From assembly GCF_900114185.1 (NCBI RefSeq), contig NZ_FOSE01000003.1:62001-126000 (forward strand): a stretch of DNA of 64,000 nucleotides, read 5' to 3'. How positions within the stretch are numbered: the stretch's first letter is position 1; the number at the start of each line of letters is the position of its first letter. Below, one piece after another: positions 40,948-49,531 of this stretch. A model generated the notes under the pieces. That model made no database searches and was not told where the DNA came from. It saw only the letters and a list, made by a program, of their open reading frames with translations. Source of the DNA: Cellulomonas sp. KH9. Lineage in GTDB: Bacteria > Actinomycetota > Actinomycetes > Actinomycetales > Cellulomonadaceae. The translations under genes were made by a program, and so were the position numbers.

Positions 40948-42960
40948 TCAGCCTTCCATCGGGGTGGTGCGGATCGGGGGCAGGAGGGACACCGCGCCGG
41001 ACGACGTCGCCTCGACGAGGCCGGCGGTCAGGGCGTCCAGGGCGGCGAGGCGCGCGGTGAGGACATGGCGGGTGAAGTCGACCTCGGCGAGGGCGTCCCG
41101 CGCGGTCGCCGCGACGGCGGTCGGGAGAATCGGGACTGGCCAGGCCCGCCAGTCGCCGTGGCCGGGGGAGGTCCGCACGGCGTGGGCGACGACCTCGGGG
41201 ATGAGGCCGGGTGGCGCGGACTGCGTCACCCGCAGCGCGCGGGCCGGGGTCGCGACGACGGCGAAGCCGTCACGGTCCACGAGCGCGGCAGCGCGTGGCG
41301 CAGTGCAGAACACGACGTCGCCGGGCTGGGTGAAGCGGCTCGCCGGATAGGCGGCGGCAAGGCCGAGCCGGTCGATGCTGCGGTGCCCGGGCAGCGGAGC
41401 GGTGAGCGTCCACGGGGTGTGGACCGTGACGCCGCCCGGCGCGTCGGTCACGTCGTCCTCCGCGAGGCGGTTGCCCGGCAGAAGGCGCAGGTGGCCGAGC
41501 TCGACGAGGCGGCCCAGGGTCACCAGGACGGGCCCGCCGACCTCACCGGGCACGACCTGCCACGCGGTGAGCGTGGCGTCACCGCCGGTGCCCGCGCGGG
41601 CGAGCAGGTCGTGCAGCGCTGCGGCGGTCTGCCCGGCGTCCGTTCGGTGGCGGCGGCTCTGGGGGCGGACGGTGAGCAGGTCTGCGGACGCCGCCACGAC
41701 CGTCGTCGTCGGCACGAGTCGTGCGAAGCGGAACGCGTGCGATCTGGCCGCCTTGGAGGCGGTCGAGAGCAGGTCCGTGACCAGGTCGGTGGCGGCCGCG
41801 GCGTCCAGCGTCGTCGCGCTGAGGTCGGCGAGCGCGACGCGGTGGTCAGGGCTGCGGACGTCGCCGGCGCCGGGGCCGAGGAGCCACAGGCCCATCTTCT
41901 GCCGCACCCGGCTGGGCCAGAGCCCGGCGGGCAGGCGGACGATCCCCCGCACCCGGCCGGAGCGCAGGACGGTCGCCCGGTCGGCCTGCAACTGCGCGGG
42001 CAGACCCCCGCACAGCGCGGACGCCGGCCCTACGACCAGGGCGCGGCCGTCGGGGGGCAGATCCGCCTCGGTCTGGAGCAGAGCGGCGACGACGTCCGCG
42101 TCGGTCGCTTGCGGCCGGGTCGCGGACGGGACCACCACCAGCACGGCGGCGCCCCTGGGCGGCAGGACCGCGCCGTCGTCGGTCTCAGCCTCGACGATCT
42201 CCCAGCCGCCGGCCAGCAGCACGCGCCGGGCGAGCCGAGCCTCGGGGGCCGCGGGCGTCGGGAGGACCGCCGTGCCGGGCTCCCCACGATGTGCGGCGAG
42301 GGCCAGCAGCAGGTCTGCCTCGCCGTGGGGCGCGACCAGCGGCGCGGCCGTGTCGGCAGGGACGAGCTCCGCGGCGAGCTGCCCGAGCAGGGCGGTCGCG
42401 GTGGGGGCGAGCGCATGGTCGGTGACCGCGGTCAGGCCCAGCCTGCGGTGCCGCGAGAGGATCGTGGTGGCCGCCTGGGCCGGTGTGAAGGCCGCGGAAG
42501 CGAGCGCGTCGGCGTGGCCGGCCCACAGCACGGCGTCGGCGCCGAGGGCCGCGATCTCGCGGTAGAGGCAGAGGTCGTCCGGGTCGACGTCGTCGGCGAG
42601 GTCGATAAGGTCCGCGGCGGCAAGGCCGTCCAGGGTGATGCCGAGCTGGGCCTTCAGCGCCAGGAGCGCGACCAGGCCGTGGGTCACGACCGCGCGTTGC
42701 GGCGGATCGAGCACGTCGAGGGCGGCCGCCAGGGCCGCGTCCTGCCGGGCCGTCGGGTTGTTGCCGTGGCCGGTGCCCTCGAGCCACGCGACGACCTCGT
42801 CGAGGGAGAAGACCTCACGGCCGCTGCGGCGGTCCAGCGCGGCGGGGAAAGGGGTGTCGCTCGTGGCGAAGCGCGTGCGCCAAGTCGAGACCACGGGACG
42901 CCGGACACGGGCGAGCTCGGCGATGTCGCTGAGCGTGGCGAGCTGCGCGGTGCTGCTCAT
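40948..42960 (-). CDS. HTH protein with degenerate N6-methylase-like region, first gene of the hsd operon
   Basis: The 670-residue protein starts with a MerR/excisionase-like helix-turn-helix (about 8-70: SDIAELARVRRPVVSTWRTR and REVFSLDEVVAWLEG). The central part (about 75-420) has the look of an HsdM methylase fold, for example RGIVRLPAGLWPSRVRQKMGLWLLG, which parallels HsdM's LPTQLFRSTGIPVCVWFF. I see no SAM-loop DxxxGxGG and no NPPF motif. The C-terminal part (about 500-665) resembles a recognition/coiled region (PGDVVFCTAPRAAALVDRDGFAVV). It is probably a DNA-binding, catalytically dead methylase relative. Good GGAGG start. Function unproven. Confidence 0.65.
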   Translation of the reverse strand: MSSTAQLATLSDIAELARVRRPVVSTWRTRFATSDTPFPAALDRRSGREVFSLDEVVAWLEGTGHGNNPTARQDAALAAALDVLDPPQRAVVTHGLVALLALKAQLGITLDGLAAADLIDLADDVDPDDLCLYREIAALGADAVLWAGHADALASAAFTPAQAATTILSRHRRLGLTAVTDHALAPTATALLGQLAAELVPADTAAPLVAPHGEADLLLALAAHRGEPGTAVLPTPAAPEARLARRVLLAGGWEIVEAETDDGAVLPPRGAAVLVVVPSATRPQATDADVVAALLQTEADLPPDGRALVVGPASALCGGLPAQLQADRATVLRSGRVRGIVRLPAGLWPSRVRQKMGLWLLGPGAGDVRSPDHRVALADLSATTLDAAAATDLVTDLLSTASKAARSHAFRFARLVPTTTVVAASADLLTVRPQSRRHRTDAGQTAAALHDLLARAGTGGDATLTAWQVVPGEVGGPVLVTLGRLVELGHLRLLPGNRLAEDDVTDAPGGVTVHTPWTLTAPLPGHRSIDRLGLAAAYPASRFTQPGDVVFCTAPRAAALVDRDGFAVVATPARALRVTQSAPPGLIPEVVAHAVRTSPGHGDWRAWPVPILPTAVAATARDALAEVDFTRHVLTARLAALDALTAGLVEATSSGAVSLLPPIRTTPMEG

Positions 42961-43038
42961 ACCCGAGTCACCTCCTCCGGCGTCGTCGTTGGGCCTGACT
43001 GTACGCACGGGGCTAGCGGTCGCCGGGGGTGCATCGCT

Positions 43039-43054
43039 GATAAGCCCCCTTATC
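43039..43054. promoter_or_regulatory. Inverted repeat GATAAG-N4-CTTATC
   Basis: Perfect 6-bp arms (43039-43044 and 43049-43054) flank CCCC in the gap between the divergent hsd operon and the coiled-coil membrane gene at 43131. AT-containing symmetry in otherwise GC-rich DNA suggests a regulator site, perhaps for the HTH protein that heads the hsd operon. Confidence 0.5.
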
Positions 43055-43130
43055 GACCAACGGCTATGCCGGAGGCGTCGGCGGGGCCAGGCTGGTCGCC
43101 AGCAGCCCACCTACGACGAAGGAGCACGAC

Positions 43131-43712
43131 ATGAGCACTCAGGACACGGACGCCCCGGCCTTCGGCGCGCCGGCCCCCGCCCCGACCCCGCGCCCCCAGC
43201 GGCGGCGCTGGGTGTGGCCCGCGGTGACCGCCGGCGCGCTCGTCCTCGGCGTCGCGATCGGCGGCGGCGGGAGCGCCAGCAGCACCGAGCTGGACGCCGT
43301 CACCGCCGAGCGCGACACCCTCGCCCAGCAGCTCGAGACCGCCGAGGCTGCCGCGAAGCAGGCCGAGGACGAGCTCTCCGCGAAGCAGGGGGACATCGAC
43401 GCTCAGGCCGCCGAGCTCGACGCGCGCAGCGCGGCCCTGGACGAGCGCGAGGCGACCATCACGCAGGCGGAGGAGGTCGTCGCGGCGAGCCAGATCGCGA
43501 TCGGCACCTGGACCGTGGGCATCGACATCGAGCCCGGCACGTACCGCACGGCGGAGCCGGTCCCCAGCTCCTGCTACTGGGGCATCTACCGCAGCGGCAC
43601 CAACGGCGGCGACATCATCGAGAACGACATCGTCCAGGGCGGCCACCCGACGGTGACGCTCCAGGAGGGCCAGGACTTCGAGAACGGCTGCGGCGTCTTC
43701 GTGAAGCAGTGA
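43131..43712 (+). CDS. Membrane protein with coiled coil and conserved C-terminal domain
   Basis: The 193-residue protein has a Pro-rich N-terminus, one membrane helix (about 27-46), a long Glu/Ala/Lys coiled coil (about 50-118) and a compact C-terminal domain (about 122-193). That domain contains GTWTVGIDIEPGTYRT, SSCYWGIYRSGTNGGDI and two Cys that could form a disulfide. The C-terminal domain looks like one found repeatedly in actinobacterial surface proteins, but its ligand is unknown to me. GAAGGAG precedes the ATG. It diverges from the hsd operon. Confidence 0.65.
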   Translation: MSTQDTDAPAFGAPAPAPTPRPQRRRWVWPAVTAGALVLGVAIGGGGSASSTELDAVTAERDTLAQQLETAEAAAKQAEDELSAKQGDIDAQAAELDARSAALDEREATITQAEEVVAASQIAIGTWTVGIDIEPGTYRTAEPVPSSCYWGIYRSGTNGGDIIENDIVQGGHPTVTLQEGQDFENGCGVFVKQ

Positions 43713-43788
43713 GGACGTGCCCGGCGCCTCGCAGGGGGACGCGCCGGGACGCACCAACACAACCGCGCACCGCGTGCACTGACGCTCA

Positions 43789-43825
43789 AACGGCGGGCGG
43801 CCGCACATGGGGGCCGCTCGCCGTT
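43789..43825 (+). terminator. Terminator hairpin after the coiled-coil gene
   Basis: AACGGCGGGCGGCC (43789-43802) and GGCCGCTCGCCGTT (43812-43825) pair over 14 bp with one mismatch around a 9-nt loop, 77 bases after the stop codon. Confidence 0.6.
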
Positions 43826-43972
43826 GGGATGACCGCGGACGGCTGCGCTCTCTTGGCGAGGCTGCCGGCCGCCGCGCGGTGCGGCCGGTTGTGTCGACAC
43901 TGCCGCGCTTCCCTCCGAGCCACCGTGCATTGCGCAGGCGGGACCTTCCCGCTCGCGGAGGGGGAGCACGCC

Positions 43973-44089
43973 GTGGACGGCTACAGCATCATCGAGTTCA
44001 TCAACAGCCTCGGCTTCGCCGAGGAGACCCTCGTCGACCTGATCGGCCTGCCCGCCGTTGGGGTGCCCGGCACCAGTCGCCCGATGTAG
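43973..44089 (+). CDS. Candidate 38-residue small protein
   Basis: GTG 43973 follows GGAGGGGGAG at a good distance and opens a 39-codon frame (VDGYSIIEFINSLGF at the start, then an acidic/hydrophobic helix). The frame continues upstream to a GTG at 43925. It sits alone in an otherwise empty stretch. No family is recognised. It could be a short regulatory peptide, the relic of a larger gene, or chance. Confidence 0.3.
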   Translation: MDGYSIIEFINSLGFAEETLVDLIGLPAVGVPGTSRPM

Positions 44090-44442
44090 GTGCCGACCGT
44101 CGCGGCGCTGAGGTCGCTGCGGTGAAGGCCGTCGATGCCCGGGTTCGGCCAGTCGCCCCTTGAAGCGCGCCGCCGGGGTACCTCTAGGTCACCGGTCACG
44201 CGGCCCGGGGTGCGGCAGACGTCCCTGGGGACCGTCGCGGCAGGGGCCGGTCAGGTGTGGAGATCGCGGTGATCATCGGCCGGGTGGTCGGCGAGCACGC
44301 GGTCTACCTTGGCCGCTCGAGACCAGCCATGTTCGGAATGTGCATCGCGGTGTGGGTCAAGGGCATGAGGATGAATGTCGATCCGTATCGAGTGGCGGAC
44401 TCGTGCACGAGCCCAAGCACCTCGCCGTTCACCAGAGGAGAC
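44090..44442. other. Intergenic stretch without a convincing gene
   Basis: I see no supported gene here. Composition becomes less GC-rich toward the 403-residue gene, whose promoter should lie in this stretch. Short frames exist but lack ribosome sites. Confidence 0.5.
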
Positions 44443-45654
44443 ATGGCGATGACTGACGAGATTCAGCTGGTCAGCGACGGCGACGGGCTCGCGGTGATCG
44501 GCCGCGATGCGGCGGCTGTACAGCGGTTCCTCCGAAGAGCGGGGCTGTGGACGGACTCGAAGGAGCTCGACCTGCACCGGCTGCGCCCGGCCATCGCTCT
44601 CGGTGCGGAGGTCGTCAAGGAGGCCGCGGAGTTCGCAAGTCACGCAGGCCGCTGGGTCAAACTGACCGAGGAGTCGGCACGGCTCGTTCAGGAGCACGGC
44701 CTCATGGAGAGTAAGACTGAGGGCGTCAGGCACCTGATGGTCGGCACACCCGGAAACGTGCAGAAGTGGCTCCAGACCGAACACGGCCTGGGCTCGATCA
44801 TGACCAATCCGCAGGTGCTCTCGGGTGTCGCTGGGATCATGACCCAGGCCGCAGCGCAGCAGAGCATTGCTGAGATCAAGGAGTACCTCGCGCGGATCGA
44901 CGAGAAGGTCGACGCAGTGCTCCGCAAGGTCGATGACACCGTCCTCAAGGACATGGATGGCGCCCGGAGCCAGATCAGGCGTGCCGCGACGCGGAAGGAA
45001 GCGGAGGGCAGAGTCACCGGAGACTCGTGGTCCGAAGTCCAGACTGCGTCAGGCAAGATCGGCGACGTGCAGGCATATGCACTGCGCCAACTCCGCGCGC
45101 GTGCGGAGACTCTCGAGCAGACGACCCGGGTTGGCGGGCTGGCGCACGCCGCGCAAGAGGCCGAGCGGGAGGTCGCCGAATGGCTGGCCGTGCTGGCCGA
45201 GTGCTTCCAGCTTCAGGAAGAGTTCGACGTCCTCGTGATCGACCGGGCGATTGACGAGCCCGCCGAGGCCCTCGAGGCGTGCCGTCGTGGCTTGGCTGCG
45301 GACCGTCGTGACCGCCTGGACCTGATCGCCCAGTGCACCGGGAGCCTGCTCGCTCGCATGGATGCGGCGGTAGGGGCGGCGAACGCGAAGCTCTTCTGGA
45401 ACCGGGGAAAGGCGCCCATGGTGATCGAGTCGGGCCGACACGTCGCACTCGGCGTCGACGACTTCCATCGGCTGCTAGGGATCAGCGGGGACTCACGGTC
45501 CTGGGAGCAGCGGCGTCTTGGGCGCATCGCAGAGATCGGCGCTCAGGTGATTCAAAAGACGAAAACCTATGCGCCCGCCGTCGCGACAGCGGGTGCTCTG
45601 GTCGTCACTGCTGTCGCCGCCGGCTCGAAGGCAAGAGGCGACGGCGAGTCCTGA
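44443..45654 (+). CDS. Hypothetical all-helical protein with C-terminal hydrophobic segment
   Basis: The 403-residue protein is almost entirely helical. Early AVQRFLRRAGLWTDSKELDL is followed by an Ala/Glu helix, then heptad-rich segments EIKEYLARIDEKVDAVLRKV (about 146-165), AALRQLRAR-type helices, and EREVAEWLAVLAECFQLQEEF (about 243-263). It ends with a small hydrophobic stretch (about 380-395, AVATAGALVVTAVAA). AGAGGAGAC precedes the ATG. Composition is lower in GC than the core genes, and it sits among accessory genes. A long helical bundle with a terminal hydrophobic patch is compatible with a pore-forming or membrane-acting effector, but nothing proves it. Confidence 0.6.
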   Translation: MAMTDEIQLVSDGDGLAVIGRDAAAVQRFLRRAGLWTDSKELDLHRLRPAIALGAEVVKEAAEFASHAGRWVKLTEESARLVQEHGLMESKTEGVRHLMVGTPGNVQKWLQTEHGLGSIMTNPQVLSGVAGIMTQAAAQQSIAEIKEYLARIDEKVDAVLRKVDDTVLKDMDGARSQIRRAATRKEAEGRVTGDSWSEVQTASGKIGDVQAYALRQLRARAETLEQTTRVGGLAHAAQEAEREVAEWLAVLAECFQLQEEFDVLVIDRAIDEPAEALEACRRGLAADRRDRLDLIAQCTGSLLARMDAAVGAANAKLFWNRGKAPMVIESGRHVALGVDDFHRLLGISGDSRSWEQRRLGRIAEIGAQVIQKTKTYAPAVATAGALVVTAVAAGSKARGDGES

Positions 45655-45701
45655 TCGTTGCCGGTGCTCCCTGACGCGACGCGAGTCCCCGTCGCCTCCA
45701 C

Positions 45702-46163
45702 CTACTTGCTGCTCGTCGGATCCATGTAGTGATTCGCGCTGGACGGGCCTGAGTACGCGGGCAAGAGACCGCGGCGAGGGAAGAGCGCCGTGCCCGTCGG
45801 GTGCGGCCCTTTCAGAGCGCGGGGCGTCGTGGGCGGTCGTGGAACCCACGTGCGAGCCCGGCCGCTTCGCAGGGCGCCTACCGCACGTTCGAGGGACGTG
45901 GTCTGCTCCAGCGCTCGACGCACCGCTGCCGTGTTCGAGCGCTCGTTGCCGAGCGCCTTGATGGCTGCGCGGATGTCGGTGAGGTCGTCCAGGAGCCGTC
46001 TCTCGACGCGTCGCAGGTATGAGGCGTCGTAGGCGCGACGGCCTGTCTGCATCTCCTCCGCCCAAGCCAAGCGTGCACGGATCGAGTCCAGGGCGCCCCG
46101 GAGCTGCGCGGGGTGAGCGCAGACGATGTGCCTCTGCGAGGGGTCCGATCGGCGAGCGCTCAC
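45702..46163 (-). CDS. Hypothetical helical protein (second gene of a coupled pair)
   Basis: The 153-residue product has a helical core (about 20-95: LRGALDSIRARLAWAEEMQ and RVERRLLDDLTDIRAAIKAL), then a basic, Pro-rich tail that may be disordered. The GTG overlaps the stop of the gene at 46160 (GTGA). There are no metal motifs or membrane spans. I do not recognise it. Confidence 0.5.
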   Translation of the reverse strand: MSARRSDPSQRHIVCAHPAQLRGALDSIRARLAWAEEMQTGRRAYDASYLRRVERRLLDDLTDIRAAIKALGNERSNTAAVRRALEQTTSLERAVGALRSGRARTWVPRPPTTPRALKGPHPTGTALFPRRGLLPAYSGPSSANHYMDPTSSK

Positions 46164-46708
46164 GCGTCAGCCCGCCCGTTGGTCGCGTCGAGGACGAGGG
46201 GGAACGCGTCGATCCAGGGCGTGTGCGCTCGCCCGGTGAGAGCGATCTGGACTGCTGCCGCGACCAGGTCGATGATCCCGACGGGGGTGAGCGGGCCTGG
46301 GCCGATGTGGTGCACCTCGACCTCTGCTCCGTCGATCGATTCCAGCGCGTCGCGGGCGCGGGCCCGGGTCGTCGTGTCGAACTGGTCGAAGTACCCCCGC
46401 TGCTCCAGGCAGTCGACGACGTCGTCGTCCGCGCACACGCGAGCAAGCCACACCGGACGATCAGGGTTGATCTGCATCTCGCCGGCATCGAGGTCGAACG
46501 CGTCACCGACACGTGGGGCCGCCGTGGTGACTGCTGCAAGCGCGTCGAGGAGGTCGTCGATCGCGCTCCCCAAGAGCCTCTCGCTGAGGTCGGTCAGCGG
46601 GACGTTGCCCGCGAGTCGCAGGACTCCAGCTGTCGAGATGCAGGACTCGAGAAGGTCGTTGAACACGTTCATGCCGCGCGGCATGCCGGAGAGGGAGTTG
46701 GGTCGCAC
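46160..46708 (-). CDS. Hypothetical protein (first gene of a coupled pair)
   Basis: The 182-residue product starts at GTG 46708 behind CAGGAG. It is helical in the first half (SERLLGSAIDDLLDALAAV, about 42-60). The second half has WLARVCADDDVVDCLEQRGYF and EVEVHHIGPGPLTPVGIIDL. The HH pair is the only possible metal or catalytic site I can see. It is coupled to the 153-residue gene. Family unknown; a two-gene toxin/antitoxin or immunity unit is possible but unsupported. Confidence 0.5.
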   Translation of the reverse strand: MRPNSLSGMPRGMNVFNDLLESCISTAGVLRLAGNVPLTDLSERLLGSAIDDLLDALAAVTTAAPRVGDAFDLDAGEMQINPDRPVWLARVCADDDVVDCLEQRGYFDQFDTTTRARARDALESIDGAEVEVHHIGPGPLTPVGIIDLVAAAVQIALTGRAHTPWIDAFPLVLDATNGRADA

Positions 46709-47081
46709 GTCGAGCTCCTGTCGTCGAAGGGTCTCGAGGGGGTGCCCATCGGCTCCGCCCTCGTTACCTAGAGCCCGAGCGGGGAGACCATTCCGCGCCT
46801 GGCGCCCGGGTTCACCCGTCTGATGTCGACGTCTCCACCCGGATGGCGCAGTCTTTGCCCGCGCGCACCTGGGGACGGCGGGCGGCCGCGCAGCCCGCGT
46901 CTGTCCAGGTCAGCGCGTCACGGTGTGACCACTTCGGCTTAGTCCGTGTGACGCCCTCGCGGACAACCAGGTTGCCGCGCAGGTCAGGACAGTTGTGTCA
47001 CCACCCCGCCAGGGGGTACTGACGGAACTCAGTGCCTTGAAGTGACAGAACCCCTCGCGGGGGCCCGGAAGGGCGTCCCGC
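46709..47081. other. Intergenic stretch
   Basis: No convincing gene is visible. The segment carries the promoter region of the pair that starts at 46708 and runs into the poly-G tract. Confidence 0.5.
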
Positions 47082-47100
47082 GGGGGGGGGGGGGGGGGGG
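47082..47100 (+). repeat. 19-base poly-G tract
   Basis: Nineteen consecutive G residues (C on the minus strand) lie 33 bases beyond the stop codon of the SMI1/KNR4 gene. Such a run is far outside the local composition. It may be a slippage-prone repeat or a sequencing/assembly artefact. Confidence 0.9.
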
Positions 47101-47132
47101 CAGTCGTTCCTGCGGTGCTCCTGACGCAGCCC

Positions 47133-47774
47133 CTACGTGATCTCGGTCCACCGGATCCGCTCCGCCACGGGCCAGGTCCGGTCGACCTTCGGCAGCAGGG
47201 CCGGCTCGACCGCCCACGTGCCGTCCGGCTCGACCCGCCACGCCCCGCGGTCGATCATCTCGTGCCAGCGCGCCACCCTGGCCGGCAGCGAGCTGTGCGC
47301 CACCCACTCGGTCCCCGACTGCGGGTCGTACCGGAACGTATCGGTCGACCCGTCGGGCCCTGTCGCCAGCACGAGCGGCAGCAGCCACGAGTCGAAGACC
47401 ACCCACTCACGCCTCCAGACGGCGGCCTTCTCGCTGTCCGAGGCGTGCGGGTCAGTCAGCAGGTCGTCGTCACCGCAGATGCGGTGGTACGTCAACGAGG
47501 TCTCGAGCGCCGTGCCGAGGTCGTAGAACGCCCCTCCGGGGGTCAGGCCGGGGAACTGGACGCTGGTGCCGACGTCGGTGCCGACCCGTTCGCCGTCGTG
47601 CCACGCCCACACCGCGGCGACCTCCTCGCTCAGGGTCAACCCGTGGGCGGCAGCCACCCGCCGGATCTGCGCCGAGCCCAGCCCGGGACGCAACCGGTCG
47701 ACGACGGACGCGCCCAGGTGCGCCAGGCGCTCGACCCATCCGTCCAGCGCGGCGACGATCTGAGCGCCGCTCAT
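47133..47774 (-). CDS. SMI1/KNR4 (SUKH) family protein, candidate nuclease immunity protein
   Basis: The 213-residue protein fits the SMI1/KNR4 pattern: RPGLGSAQIRRVAAAHGL (about 40-57), LSEEVAAVWAWHDG with the typical WHDG (about 58-72), then WVVFDSWLLPLVLATGPDG in the core. SUKH proteins are frequently the immunity partners of secreted or injected nuclease toxins. It lies 69 nt downstream of the secreted NucA/NucB nuclease gene on the same strand, exactly the order toxin then immunity. Start ATG 47774. Confidence 0.82.
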   Translation of the reverse strand: MSGAQIVAALDGWVERLAHLGASVVDRLRPGLGSAQIRRVAAAHGLTLSEEVAAVWAWHDGERVGTDVGTSVQFPGLTPGGAFYDLGTALETSLTYHRICGDDDLLTDPHASDSEKAAVWRREWVVFDSWLLPLVLATGPDGSTDTFRYDPQSGTEWVAHSSLPARVARWHEMIDRGAWRVEPDGTWAVEPALLPKVDRTWPVAERIRWTEIT

Positions 47775-47843
47775 CAGGGCACAGGTGTCAGCGCGCTGTC
47801 GCACCACGCCAGCGTCGGCAGCTGTCGTGCTGCCTCGGGCAGC

Positions 47844-49107
47844 TCAGGCAGCGGGAACCACCCAGAACTCGTCACCGTGCGCCACATCGCATCCAGGGGC
47901 GCCGTAGAACATCCCGAGCTTGCGGCCCTGCTCTCGGTTCTGCTGCCAGTCCAGGGTGCGAAGACTGACCGGCGGGCTGGCCGCGCCCCCGCCCTGCTGC
48001 GTGGATGCGAACGGGAACTCGTCGCAGTCCCGGACGCAGTCGAGCCTGTCCTGGCACGACGGGTGGTCCGTCAGCCACTCGCGCGAGTGCGGCGGCGCCT
48101 CCCGGTTCAGGGAGAGCCAGTCGGGGTTGCCCAGCAGGGCGTCCAGGTCGTGCTGCGTCGGCTGCGGCACGTCCGCACGCCCCGACAAGAAGATCGGCGT
48201 CTGCCCCGTGCATCGCGCCATCGCGTCCTTGCCCGCGTTCGCCGCGAGCTTCAGGCATTGCTCGACGACGACGATCTTCTCCTCGTCGCTCAGCTGCGGG
48301 GCGTTGACACGGTCGGCCTTGCGAACGATCTCCCAGATGTTGTCCGGCAATGTCGGCGGCAGCGGCCGCGGCGGCCCGTCCGGGTCCGTCGGCGGAACGG
48401 GCGGTGCCGGCGGGCTCGACCCGTCCCGGATGAGGTCCAGGGCCAGTTGCTGCAACGCGATTCGCCCACCGGAGCGCAGCATCGTCGCTAGCAGCGCACG
48501 CCATGTCACGGTGCCTCCTGCTAGGGCCGTCTCGCACGCCAACGCGTGGTCCGGCACCGTCGAACGCGCGTAGTGCGTCCCGGGGGACAGGACTGACATC
48601 TCGCAGACCATCCTCTGCGTCACCGTGCCGGCAGCGAACGCCCGGGCCAACCTGTCCGCGTCGATCGCGTCGCCCACGTCCAGGACCACCGCGCCGGCTG
48701 CCGCCGGCAACGCGACCGGCTGCGGGAGCGAGGCTCGCACCGACCCCGGCCCGACCCCGTTGACCGGTGCCAGCAGCGAGTACGTGTACTCGGTGGCACC
48801 CGCGCGGGTGTCCTGCGCCGTCGCGCGCCACGACCGCCCACCGTCCTCCACGACGATCTCGGTGTACGTCCCACCCGTGGGGCGCCACCCCCACCCGGCC
48901 AGCGCGGCGACCGTCAGCCCGTCGAAACGGTCGTCGTTGTCGAACATCGACCACGACTGCACCGCGGAGACCAGATTGCGCAGGCTGGACTGCGTCGCCG
49001 AGTCGTACGGCGAGGCCGCCTGCGCCGGTACAGCCACCAACCCCCAGGCAGAGCGCGGCCGCCACAACAGCGGCCAGCACCGTGCGTCGGTTCACGAGGT
49101 GCCCCAT
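47844..49107 (-). CDS. Secreted NucA/NucB-type deoxyribonuclease, apparent frameshift in the signal peptide
   Basis: The main frame ends in a NucA/NucB nuclease domain (last 110 residues or so): DCVRDCDEFPFASTQQGG followed by QGRKLGMFYGAPGCD. Upstream are a region of unknown fold and a Pro-rich linker. Its N-terminus in this frame starts in mid-signal (LVAVPAQAASPYD). The missing signal start (ATG 49107 or GTG 49095, NRRTVLAAVVAAALCLG) lies one frame over. Removing one base from the five-C run at 49041-49045 would fuse them into a perfect signal peptide ending PAQA. Either a sequencing indel or a slippage switch. Likely a secreted DNase toxin paired with the downstream SUKH gene. Confidence 0.75.
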
Positions 49108-49531
49108 CTCGGTCCATGGCCAGCCGAACGACCGGTCCCTGACACCGAACCACTGGCCCACCCGCACCCGCTTCGGCCAGTCAGGTGAACTGTCACCGTG
49201 CACGCTGACCCCAGCGCACCGCCGCACCACACGCTGGTCGTCGCCGCGCGACGGCGCACCCGCGTCTGCTACCAGGCGGCAGCCACCCCGTTGCACGTCC
49301 CGTCGGACAAGCCCACCGACCCACAGGTCCGCCACGTGTCGGCGCGTACCGGTGGCCGCCGGCCGAACCGGACCGGAAGGGTCGTTCCGAGGACGCTCGT
49401 TCGGGCCGTTCGTGGTCGGGCGACGGGCGCGAGTCAGCGACGACGCGCTCAGGTGGCCATGCCCGGACACGACGACGAGCCCATCGGCCTGGGGCCGTGG
49501 GCTGGTCGAGGGTGCTGGGTCGTCGCCGAGG
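49108..49531. other. Intergenic stretch without a supported gene
   Basis: Open frames on both strands are Arg/Pro-rich shadows without ribosome sites or recognisable domains. The stretch should contain the promoter of the nuclease gene. Confidence 0.5.
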
